From Gemmatimonadaceae bacterium (GTDB lineage Bacteria > Gemmatimonadota > Gemmatimonadetes > Gemmatimonadales > Gemmatimonadaceae): a stretch of DNA of 33,243 nt. Positions 15,748 through 22,840 of this stretch are shown here, in pieces. The stretch is from positions 1-33,243 of the forward strand of contig JANYIN010000020.1 in NCBI GenBank assembly GCA_025362035.1. The letters run 5' to 3'. The notes under the pieces were generated by a model, which was not told the DNA's origin, searched no databases, and saw only the letters and a program-made list of their open reading frames with translations. The number at the start of each line of letters is the position of its first letter. Within the stretch, counting starts at the first letter, position 1. Position numbers and translations under genes: made by a program.

Positions 15748-16149
15748 ATGCAATTCATGCTCCTCGTGTACACCGACGATTCGCTGCTCGACGCGCTACC
15801 GGATGGCGAGCGTGACGCAATGATGCGCGGGTGCCTCTCGCACGCCGACGACCTCAGACAGGATGGTCGGCTGCTCGACTCACGCATGCTTGCCGCGCCG
15901 GCCACCGCGAAGGCGGTGCGCATGCGCCACGGCCGCACGCAGGTGACCGACGGGCCGTTCGCGGAGGCTAAGGAAATGCTCGGCGGCTTCAATCTGATCG
16001 AGGCCAAGGACATGGATGAGGCGATCGAGATTGCCGCGTCGTTTCCATGGACGCGTACGGGCTGCGCGGAGATCAGGCCGGTGCAGGACATCGAGGCAGT
16101 TCGACAGCGAGTTGCGCCGTTTCCGATCGTGAAGCGTTCCGGGAGCTGA
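15748..16149 (+). CDS. YCII-related (DGPF) domain protein
   Basis: 133 residues beginning MQFMLLVYTDDS at ATG 15748, with AGGA about 8 bases upstream. The YCII/DGPF fold is clear: the first beta strand MLLVYTD, the helix with CLSHADDLRQDGRLLDSRML, and the hallmark VTDGPFAEAKEMLGGFNLIEA followed by DMDEAIEIAASFPW and the closing strand AEIRPVQDIEA. Members are small dimeric alpha-beta-barrel proteins, often encoded next to ECF sigma factors, and their activity is mostly unknown. Here no sigma-factor gene follows; a toxin-antitoxin promoter starts 4 bases after the stop. The usual His/Asp pair of YciI is only partly present (SHADDLRQDG). Confidence 0.9.
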   Translation: MQFMLLVYTDDSLLDALPDGERDAMMRGCLSHADDLRQDGRLLDSRMLAAPATAKAVRMRHGRTQVTDGPFAEAKEMLGGFNLIEAKDMDEAIEIAASFPWTRTGCAEIRPVQDIEAVRQRVAPFPIVKRSGS

Positions 16150-16153
16150 TGTA

Positions 16154-16182
16154 TTGCAATTGAAAGGGAACGTCTGTAATAT
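16154..16182 (+). promoter_or_regulatory. Sigma70-type promoter of the antitoxin-toxin pair
   Basis: TTGCAA at 16154-16159 and TAATAT at 16177-16182 are separated by exactly 17 bases, a close match to the housekeeping consensus. The expected start point, about 16189, lies only about two bases before the antitoxin ATG at 16191, so the message would be leaderless. The -35 box lies in an ATTGCAAT palindrome (16153-16160). An imperfect inverted repeat, TTGC-AAT-TGAAA (16154-16165) against TTTCA-G-GCAA (16182-16191), brackets the promoter and could be the operator for autoregulation. Confidence 0.6.
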
Positions 16183-16190
16183 TTCAGGCA

Positions 16191-16574
16191 ATGACGTCCC
16201 CCACGCGCGCGCGCCTTGCCTCCAGCCCTGCTGCCGCTCCGGTCCTGGCCAAGGCCACGCTTGCGGCCGCGGAGCGCCTCGGGCTGCGGAATCGTCACTT
16301 GGCCGTCATCATCGGGTCCAGCGAAGCGTCGGTTTCGCGCCTGCAGAATGCGCGCGGACTGGATCCCGACAGCAAGGAAGGGGAGCTGGCGTTGCTTTTT
16401 CTCCGACTTTACCGGTCGCTCGACGCGCTGGTGGGCGGCGACGACGGCAAGGCACGCGCCTGGCTGCACGCGATGAACGACCACCTCGCCGGCGTCCCCG
16501 CCGATCGCATCAGGACTATCGAAGGGCTCGTGGATGTCGTCCAGTATCTGGACGCGATGCGCGGGCGACTCTGA
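16191..16574 (+). CDS. MbcA/ParS/Xre-type antitoxin (DUF2384)
   Basis: 127 residues. An N-terminal Xre-like helix-turn-helix (about 20-56: ATLAAAERLGLRNRHLAVII, then SSEASVSRLQNARG) is followed by the DUF2384 region (about 64-125) with ALLFLRLYRSLDALVGGD, ARAWLHAMNDHLAG and the closing TIEGLVDVVQYLDAMRG. In this family the C-terminal part blocks the RES toxin active site and the HTH represses the operon. ATG 16191 is the only possible start: an in-frame TGA lies at 16161-16163 and no start codon lies between. There is no good ribosome-binding site, in keeping with a leaderless message. The toxin gene begins inside its 3' end. Confidence 0.93.
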   Translation: MTSPTRARLASSPAAAPVLAKATLAAAERLGLRNRHLAVIIGSSEASVSRLQNARGLDPDSKEGELALLFLRLYRSLDALVGGDDGKARAWLHAMNDHLAGVPADRIRTIEGLVDVVQYLDAMRGRL

Positions 16575-17295
16575 GCTGCGGGCGCTTCGGCTCTCGCCTT
16601 GGCGAGTGGTCGAAGCGCAGCACCTCGTGTCCACGCGCAAGCTCGTCGATTCGACAGAGGAACAGGAACTGCTCGAGGAGTTGATCGAGCGCGCGAAGCC
16701 GCCCGACCCAAGCGGCGGGCAACAGCACTATCTGTTGTTCACGCCGTTCCGCTATCCGCCGCTTCGACACGGGTCGCGATTCGGCCGGCGGGGGGAGCGG
16801 GGCATCTGGTACGGATCGGAGCACCGACGCACGGCATTCTCCGAAGTCGCGTACTATCGTCTGCTCTTTTTTGAGGGGACGCGCGCGGCTTTAGGCACGG
16901 TGAGCACGCAGCTCACCGCGTTCACCGCCCGCATGCACTCGTCGCGTGGAGCCGATCTGGTCTTGCCGCCATTCGACGCGTTCCGGAAGTCCATCGCGTC
17001 ACCGGTGAGGTACGCGGCGTCGCAGGCGTTGGGAAGCGCGATGCGAGCGGCGGGCGTCGAGCTGTTTCGCTTTCCGTCGGCGCGCGACGCGGACCCATCG
17101 GGCGGCGTCAACGTGGGCGCGTTCATGCCGTCTGTGTTCGGCACCGCGAAGCCTCAACGCTTCGCGACGTGGAATTGCACCGCAACACGCGAGCGTGTCG
17201 AATTCGCGCGTGGGGACTTCTCCAGGCGCGAGACATTTGCCTTCGAGCGCGAACAGTTTCTGGTGGAAGACGTGTTGCCCAGGCCTGCCCTTTAG
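16534..17295 (+). CDS. RES-domain toxin
   Basis: 253 residues. The RES fold is clear from LLFTPFRYPPLRHGSRFG, RGERGIWYGSEHRRTAFSE and VAYYR, which carry the conserved Arg (about 82), Tyr (about 93) and Glu (about 104), with a later Ser-containing region near VGAFMPSVFG. RES toxins break down NAD+ (NAD phosphorylase or glycohydrolase activity), which stops growth. The start codon lies 41 bases inside the antitoxin gene, with GAAGGG upstream, so toxin translation probably depends on translation of the antitoxin. The protein is longer than the minimal RES toxins of about 150-190 residues, owing to an N-terminal segment with WRVVEAQHLVSTRKLVDS, which is shared by MbcT-like members. Confidence 0.93.
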   Translation: MSSSIWTRCAGDSELRALRLSPWRVVEAQHLVSTRKLVDSTEEQELLEELIERAKPPDPSGGQQHYLLFTPFRYPPLRHGSRFGRRGERGIWYGSEHRRTAFSEVAYYRLLFFEGTRAALGTVSTQLTAFTARMHSSRGADLVLPPFDAFRKSIASPVRYAASQALGSAMRAAGVELFRFPSARDADPSGGVNVGAFMPSVFGTAKPQRFATWNCTATRERVEFARGDFSRRETFAFEREQFLVEDVLPRPAL

Positions 17296-17423
17296 TCTAG
17301 AAAGTTGTGGAAAAACTGAACATCTTGACGCTGTCGACGCACGCGCTGCCCAGAGTACCCTCTCGCGTGTTGCGCACCGCGAGGAGGAGACCCATTCTTC
17401 ACAGAATCCCTGCCACGGAGCCG

Positions 17424-19088
17424 ATGAAAAAGATTAGCATGCTCGTTTGCGCGAGCGCCGCCATCGCCTGTTCCGCGGGTCAGGCGCCTGAGCCTCGTTT
17501 CGCCACCAGCGCGGCGATCACCCCCGAAGATCTTCGTCAACGCCTCTTTCTCATCGCCGACGACTCGATGATGGGACGCGAGTCGGGATCGGCGGGCGAC
17601 TACAAGACCACAGAGTATGTCGCGGCCGAGTTCCAACGCCTCGGCCTGGAACCGGCCGGCGAGAATGGCACGTACTTCCAGACCGTGCCGTTCTGGAACG
17701 CCGCAGTCGATCCGCAGTCGCACCTCGATGCGGGCGGCACGCCGCTCCAGCTTGGCCGCGACTTTCTGCCGTCCTCCGTTGGCGCGCTGCCGCAGACGCT
17801 CGATGGCGTGGAAACGGTCTACGGCGGACCGGCGACGGACACGTCGCGCTGGATCAGCGCCGCCCAGGCGTCGGGGAAGGTGGTGATCATCGATCTCCCG
17901 CTGGGCGCGTCGCTGCGTGGGATCCAGGTGGGATCGCCGAAGTGGAGGCAATCGGTGGCCGTGGCGGTCACGGTCCTGGACGTGGTCGGTCCGGAATCGA
18001 TCGCCAGGCTTCGTGAAGGACGTCCCATTCCCGACACGACCCGCAATCCGGCAATCACGCCCCAGCTCTGGATCACACGCACGGCAGCGACGACGATGCT
18101 CGGCGCGGATCCGACGACGCTGGCGCCGGGTGCGAGAGGCGCACTGTTGCGCGGGCGGTTCGACATCAAGCGGACGCCGGTGCCATATCCGGCGCGGAAT
18201 GTCGTGGCCATTCTTCGTGGAAGCGATCCAGTGCTTCGCGAAGAATACGTCGCGCTGAGCGCGCACAACGATCATGTGGGCTACGATCACTTTCCAGTCG
18301 ATCATGATTCCATTCGCGCGTTTGACCGCGTCATCCGGCCTATGGGCGCGGACTCGCCCGTCCGGCCGCCGACGGGTGACGAATGGAAGAGGATCCGCGG
18401 CATTCTCGACAGCCTGCGCACTGTGAACAAGCCCCGGCTGGACTCCATTCGAAACGGCGCGGACGACGACGGATCGGGTACGGTGGCCCTGCTCGAGATT
18501 GCCGAAGCGTTGTCGCGCGGCGGCGCGCATCCCAAGCGATCGATCCTCTTCGTCAATCACACGGGCGAAGAGGCCGGCCTGCTCGGCTCACGCTGGTACA
18601 CCGACCACCCGACGGTTCCGATCGCGTCCATCGTGGCCGAGATCGATCAGGACATGGTTGGGCGCGGCCTGCCCGACGACTATCCGCGCGGCGGCACGGG
18701 TGCCGCGAGTCCCACGTATCTCGAAGTGGTGGGGGCCAAGCGACTGTCGCACGAGTTCGGCGATTCATTGGAAGCAGCGAACGCACGCGAGCCGCTGCCA
18801 TTCGCGTTCGACTATTCGTACGACGTGCCGGGTCACCCGCTGCAATACTATTGCCGAGCCGATCATTACAGCTATGCGCGGTACGGCATACCGTCGGTGG
18901 CGCTCAGTCGCGGCGAGCATCTCGACTATCATCAGGTGACGGACGAGGCGCAGTACATCGACTATCCGGACCTGACGCGAGTGACGCGGATGGTGTACTC
19001 CGCGGCGATGGTGATCGCGAACATGGCGCACCGGCCGAGGCTCGATATGCTCAAGCCTGCCGACCCGCACGGGCAGTGCCGGCAGTGA
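17424..19088 (+). CDS. Lipid-anchored M28-family zinc peptidase
   Basis: 554 residues from ATG 17424 (GGAG 3 bases upstream). A short lipoprotein signal (MKKISMLVCASAAIAC, Cys16) suggests export and lipid anchoring. A protease-associated region (about 100-270) precedes the M28 catalytic core, whose dizinc site is visible: His281 and Asp283 in LSAHNDHVGYD, the Asp pair at about 347-348 in GADDDGSGT, Glu382-Glu383 in HTGEEAGLLGS, Asp in EIDQDMVGRG, and the final His in RADHYSYARYGIP. All catalytic residues are intact. M28 enzymes are aminopeptidases or carboxypeptidases of the glutamate-carboxypeptidase II type. About 90 residues between HNDHVG and the next ligand include an Arg/Asp-rich insert. 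It stands 128 bases after the RES gene, probably with its own promoter. Confidence 0.93.
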   Translation: MKKISMLVCASAAIACSAGQAPEPRFATSAAITPEDLRQRLFLIADDSMMGRESGSAGDYKTTEYVAAEFQRLGLEPAGENGTYFQTVPFWNAAVDPQSHLDAGGTPLQLGRDFLPSSVGALPQTLDGVETVYGGPATDTSRWISAAQASGKVVIIDLPLGASLRGIQVGSPKWRQSVAVAVTVLDVVGPESIARLREGRPIPDTTRNPAITPQLWITRTAATTMLGADPTTLAPGARGALLRGRFDIKRTPVPYPARNVVAILRGSDPVLREEYVALSAHNDHVGYDHFPVDHDSIRAFDRVIRPMGADSPVRPPTGDEWKRIRGILDSLRTVNKPRLDSIRNGADDDGSGTVALLEIAEALSRGGAHPKRSILFVNHTGEEAGLLGSRWYTDHPTVPIASIVAEIDQDMVGRGLPDDYPRGGTGAASPTYLEVVGAKRLSHEFGDSLEAANAREPLPFAFDYSYDVPGHPLQYYCRADHYSYARYGIPSVALSRGEHLDYHQVTDEAQYIDYPDLTRVTRMVYSAAMVIANMAHRPRLDMLKPADPHGQCRQ

Positions 19089-19117
19089 CCGACCAGCGTT
19101 GACCGGCGCCGAGGGGT

Positions 19118-20734
19118 CTACCAGTCCGTGGTCTTGTAGTCCTTGAGGAACTGTCCCCACACATGCTTGCCAGTGTTGATGCCGTCGATGACCGGATCGA
19201 CGATACGCGCCGCGCCGTCGACAATGTCGAGCGGAGGATGGAAGCGATGCTCGGCCACCTTGCGCGCCGCGACTTCGACCGGATCCTCGTCTGTCACCCA
19301 TCCGGTATCCACGCTGTTCATGTGGATGCCATCGTTGAAGTAGTCGGCGGCGGCCGTGCGCGTCATCATGTTCAGCGCCGCCTTGGCCCTGTTGGTGTGC
19401 GGATGCCGCGTCGTCTTGTAGCGCCGGTAGAACTGGCCTTCTACCGCTGACACGTTCACGATGTGCTTGTCGCGCTCGGACGTGCGCATCATCAGCGGCT
19501 TGAGCCGGGCGTTGATCAGGAACGGCGCCACCGCGTTGACGAGCTGCACCTCGAGCAGCTCCACGGCCGGCACTTCGTGCATCAGCAGCCGCCACGAATT
19601 GCGGTCGCGCAGGTCCACCTGCTGAAGATCCTGATCGAGGCGCCCCTGGGGAAAGAGGTGGGCACGAGCCGTCGCTTCGTCGGGTAACAGCGGCACCTGG
19701 GACAGGGCGGCCGAGTGCGTCAGCCCGGCGATGTCGCCGATGGCCTGCGCCTGAGCGATTGACGCCAACGCCGTCGCGGCGTCGTCGCCCTCACCACTGC
19801 CTGGGAGCATGTCATATCCGCGGACGCCTTCGTACGCGCCGACCAGCTTGCGCACGTGCTCCGGCATGGAGCTGAGCGCGGCGGTTTCGCCCTCCATCAT
19901 GTGGCGATAGAAGTCGGGCGGCCGTCGCACCGTCTGACACGCGTTGTTGACGATGAAGTCGAGGCGGTGGTGGGACGTAACCAACTGGTGGCAGAACGCT
20001 TCGACACTGGGCGTGTGACGCAGGTCGAGTCCGAAGATTTCGAGTCGATGCCCCCAATCGCCAAAGTCGGGCTCGGCGGCGTAGCGGGCGGCGGAGTCAC
20101 GTGGAAATCGCGTGGTGACGATCAGGTGCGCCCCTGACCGCAGGAACTTGATGCCCGCTTGATAACCGATCTTCACGCGGCCGCCGGTGAGGAGCGCGAC
20201 GCGACCCCGCAGATCGGCCAGTTCGCCGCGCTTGGCATAGTTGAACGCCGCACACGACGGGCAGAGCTGATCGTAAAAGTAATGGAGGACGCTGAACTCT
20301 CGCTTACACGTGTAGCAGTGCTGTGGCTCGAGGGCTTCGCGAAAATCCGGATCAGTGTCGATGGTTTCCTGCTTGTCGCTGGAGGGCAGGAAGTAGTTGG
20401 GTGTGGTGAACACCGTCTGCCGCCGGAGCTGGCGGATGCCGGTGTCCGTCAGTTGCGCCTCCGATTCCATCACACGCTCGCGACGTTGCGCCTTCTTGAG
20501 CCGCTTGGTGGCCTTGACCAACTGACGTCGCGTGATGGCATCCGGGCGCGAGACCTCGCCCGCGGCCCTCAGCAGCCGGTTGCGCTGCGTTTCGGGGACG
20601 TCCAGCAGCCAATCGCGATCCGACGCGATGGTCTCGAGCAGGCTGATGGCATCGCGGACGCGCGCGTCGAGGCCGTCGGACGAGCCCGGCTCGTTGGGTG
20701 AGGTGGGCGGAGTTGCTTCAGGGCCGAGTGACAT
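19118..20734 (-). CDS. Large SDR-family oxidoreductase with Cys4 zinc-site insert
   Basis: 538 residues, about twice a usual SDR. Residues 1-135 are a basic helical region (LVKATKRLKKAQRRERVMES). Residues 140-161 hold two C-x2-C pairs (CYTC and CPSC, 14 residues between) that look like a zinc knuckle. The SDR domain then starts: RVALLTGGRVKIGYQAG (nucleotide-binding loop), FGLDLRH, DFIVNNACQTVRR, and HIVNVSAVEGQF with the active-site Ser429. The usual Tyr of Y-x3-K is absent: four residues before Lys451 is Thr447 (HTNRAKAALNMM). Long inserts lie between NNA and the active Ser. The cofactor and substrate are unknown, and a role as a binding protein rather than an oxidoreductase is possible. 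The start is at ATG 20734 with a weak AAGG site. Confidence 0.85.
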   Translation of the reverse strand: MSLGPEATPPTSPNEPGSSDGLDARVRDAISLLETIASDRDWLLDVPETQRNRLLRAAGEVSRPDAITRRQLVKATKRLKKAQRRERVMESEAQLTDTGIRQLRRQTVFTTPNYFLPSSDKQETIDTDPDFREALEPQHCYTCKREFSVLHYFYDQLCPSCAAFNYAKRGELADLRGRVALLTGGRVKIGYQAGIKFLRSGAHLIVTTRFPRDSAARYAAEPDFGDWGHRLEIFGLDLRHTPSVEAFCHQLVTSHHRLDFIVNNACQTVRRPPDFYRHMMEGETAALSSMPEHVRKLVGAYEGVRGYDMLPGSGEGDDAATALASIAQAQAIGDIAGLTHSAALSQVPLLPDEATARAHLFPQGRLDQDLQQVDLRDRNSWRLLMHEVPAVELLEVQLVNAVAPFLINARLKPLMMRTSERDKHIVNVSAVEGQFYRRYKTTRHPHTNRAKAALNMMTRTAAADYFNDGIHMNSVDTGWVTDEDPVEVAARKVAEHRFHPPLDIVDGAARIVDPVIDGINTGKHVWGQFLKDYKTTDW

Positions 20735-20825
20735 AGCCTTGAAAGATAATGCACGAGGCGGTGACTCACGGGCAGGAGACCTGGTTTGCGACGCTGAATT
20801 GTGCGAATGCCCTTACCGTGGCGGC

Positions 20826-21284
20826 TCAGCGCGGACGTAGCGCACGAATGAGCGCGCGGTCGAGTGCGTTGGCGAAGGCCTGCTTCTCACGCGGGCCATA
20901 CGGCGAGTGGCCGCCGGTCTCCACGCCGGCGCCACGGAGGCCTTCCATGAAATTCCTGACCGACAGGCGCTCGCCGATGCTCTCGGCGGTGTATTCCTGA
21001 CCGCGTGGATCGATGACCACCACGCCCATTGGCACGAGTAACGCGGCGAGGGGGATGTCCGCTGTCACGGCAACGTCGCCGGACTCGGCGTGCTCCGCGA
21101 TGTAGCGGTCCGCCACGTCAGGGCCCCCTTCGACTCGCACTGCCGAGAGGTGTGTATATCCAACCGGCAGTTGCAGCCGCTGATTCGCGACGAGGACCGT
21201 TTGGAGCGCGTGGCGGTCGGATGCCCGAAAGCAGATTTCCTTCACGTCGCGAGGTGTGGCGTCGGCGTCGAGCCAGAGCTTCAT
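20826..21284 (-). CDS. DUF188 (YaiI/YqxD, UPF0178) family protein
   Basis: 152 residues, the normal family length. It starts MKLWLDADATPRDVKEICFR, matching the family's D-A-D-A-C-P signature with Thr in place of Cys, and continues with VLVANQRLQLP, SGDVAVTADIPLAALLV (the T-x-D-I-P-L-A motif), VVIDPRGQEYT and the C-terminal GPYSPREKQAFANALDR-like helix (here SPYGPREKQAFANALDR). The fold is PIN-like, with acidic residues at the expected positions, but no biochemical role is established. ATG 21284 is chosen because the upstream 75 codons of the open frame show no family similarity. The SDR gene on the same strand starts 91 bases downstream. Confidence 0.92.
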   Translation of the reverse strand: MKLWLDADATPRDVKEICFRASDRHALQTVLVANQRLQLPVGYTHLSAVRVEGGPDVADRYIAEHAESGDVAVTADIPLAALLVPMGVVVIDPRGQEYTAESIGERLSVRNFMEGLRGAGVETGGHSPYGPREKQAFANALDRALIRALRPR

Positions 21285-21515
21285 TCGAGCCGGTGAAATG
21301 GGTGGAGAGCGGCAACGAGCGCGTTGGTCCGAGGAAAGATACTCGCAAGTGTTGGCTCGCCGGGCGCTTACACGTGGCGGGACCGCCGCAGCGAACGTGT
21401 GGGAGACGAGGCGATCCCGAGATCGCTGGCCGCCGCGGAAAATGTGATAGTTGGCTGCGGGCGTTGCTCGCGTCAGATTCCTTATGACTGCTGCACACAC
21501 ACCAATCAACGCTCA

Positions 21516-22130
21516 ATGATTCCAGCAACCGAAGCGCTCCAGCGGCTCCGTGAGGGCAACGCGAGATTCACGGCGACCGTACATGGCACCGGCGATCTCG
21601 TACTGCACAGCCGGCGTCCGGAGCTGACGAGCATCCAGGAGCCGTTCGCAATCATTCTCGGGTGTTCCGATGCGCGAGTGCCCGCCGAGATCGTGTTCGA
21701 CCAGGGGTTGGGAGACCTCTTCGTCATTCGCGTGGCAGGCAACATCGTTGCGCCGTCGCAGGTTGGCAGTGTGGAATTCGCGGCGGAGCGCTTCGGCACC
21801 CGGCTCGTCGTCGTTCTCGGCCACTCGCGCTGTGGAGCGATCCTGGCGACCCTGGAGGAACTGCAGCGTCCAAGCGAGAACCAGTCGCGTAATCTGCGCT
21901 CCATTGTGGATCGGGTGCGCCCGTCAGTGGCGGGGTTGCTGGAAACGGACCTGAGCCACGATCTGGATGCGCTGGTGAATCACGCCGTACGGCTCAACAT
22001 TCGCGCGTCCGCCGATCACCTGCGTCACGGCTCGGCGGTGCTCGAGCAATTGATCCAGGACGACGGCCTGCTGGTAGTGGGTGCGGAGTATTCGCTGGAA
22101 ACGGGCGCGGTGGAGTTTCTGGATGGCTGA
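21516..22130 (+). CDS. Beta-class carbonic anhydrase
   Basis: 204 residues. The zinc site of beta-carbonic anhydrases is complete: Cys50, Asp52 and Arg54 in LGCSDARVPAEIVFDQG, and His103 and Cys106 in VLGHSRCGAI. The family's VIRVAGNIVAP and SVEFAAERFG segments lie between. The enzyme interconverts CO2 and bicarbonate in the cytoplasm. The C-terminal VGAEYSLETGAVEFLD strand is typical of bacterial members. The start is ATG 21516; no ribosome-binding site is visible and the 64 upstream codons of the frame have no family similarity. The last eight bases overlap the start of the cyclophilin lipoprotein gene, so the two are probably co-translated. Confidence 0.95.
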   Translation: MIPATEALQRLREGNARFTATVHGTGDLVLHSRRPELTSIQEPFAIILGCSDARVPAEIVFDQGLGDLFVIRVAGNIVAPSQVGSVEFAAERFGTRLVVVLGHSRCGAILATLEELQRPSENQSRNLRSIVDRVRPSVAGLLETDLSHDLDALVNHAVRLNIRASADHLRHGSAVLEQLIQDDGLLVVGAEYSLETGAVEFLDG

Positions 22131-22797
22131 GGCGAGTTGCAGGAGCTGGGCGCCGGCGCTGCGTGGTATTCGGGCGTCGATCGCCGTGGCCGGCCTGGTG
22201 GCCGGCGCGTGGGCGTGCGGTCAGGCGCCGCCCGCGTCGAAAGTAGCGGTGGCCGGTCCGGCGCCCGATTCCTTTCGCGTCGCATTCAACACAAGCCGAG
22301 GCACGTTTGTCGTCCTGGTCACGCGAGCGTTGGCGCCGCGCGGTGCGGACCGCTTTCGTGAACTCGTCATGAATGGATTCTTCGACGATGATCGGTTCTT
22401 CCGCGTGGTGCCGGACTTCGTGGCCCAATTCGGCTTGAACGACAATCGAAAGCTGAACGAAAGCTGGGACGGCAAGCCGATTCTCGACGACAGCGTGCGC
22501 GGGACGAACAGGCGGGGCGCGCTGGTGTTCGCGACGGAAGGACCAGGAACGCGATCCCACCAACTCTTCATCAACCTCGCCGACCAGGTTCACCTCGACA
22601 CGTTGGGGTTTGCCCCCATCGGTCGGGTCGTGGAAGGCATGGCCGTGGTGGATGCACTGTATTCGGGCTACGGCGAGTCACCGAGCCAGCACCTGATTCA
22701 GACCCTGGGCAATTCCTATCTGCAGCGCATGTTTCCCAAGCTCGACTACGTCAAGACGGCGCGAATTGCCGGGAGCACCGTCAGCGCGGCACGTTAA
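22123..22797 (+). CDS. Lipoprotein cyclophilin-type peptidyl-prolyl isomerase
   Basis: 224 residues from ATG 22123, which has GGAG 8 bases upstream and overlaps the carbonic anhydrase stop. A lipoprotein signal ends with GAWAC-GQ. The cyclophilin domain follows: VAFNTSRGTFVVLVTR, ALAPRGADRFRELVMNGFFD, DDRFFRVVPDFVAQFGLN (with the catalytic Arg of F-H-R-V replaced in context by F-F-R-V, Arg retained), RRGALVFATEGPGTRSHQLF and FAPIGRVVEGMAVVDALYSG. It would catalyse proline isomerisation in extracytoplasmic protein folding. The Gln and Phe of the S-Q-F-F-I motif are present in SHQLFINL. A second cyclophilin gene lies 43 bases downstream. Confidence 0.92.
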   Translation: MAEASCRSWAPALRGIRASIAVAGLVAGAWACGQAPPASKVAVAGPAPDSFRVAFNTSRGTFVVLVTRALAPRGADRFRELVMNGFFDDDRFFRVVPDFVAQFGLNDNRKLNESWDGKPILDDSVRGTNRRGALVFATEGPGTRSHQLFINLADQVHLDTLGFAPIGRVVEGMAVVDALYSGYGESPSQHLIQTLGNSYLQRMFPKLDYVKTARIAGSTVSAAR

Positions 22798-22840
22798 CGC
22801 TTGTCTTGCGCCGGGTCGCGTGGCGGCGTCGATTCAACAA

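Noticed and set aside
16534..17295. A complete defence island around Uma2 and the RES/Xre pair
   Set aside because: Uma2 (9868) and the toxin-antitoxin pair (16191) are 6 kb apart, with ordinary metabolic genes between and no methylase, helicase or integrase nearby.
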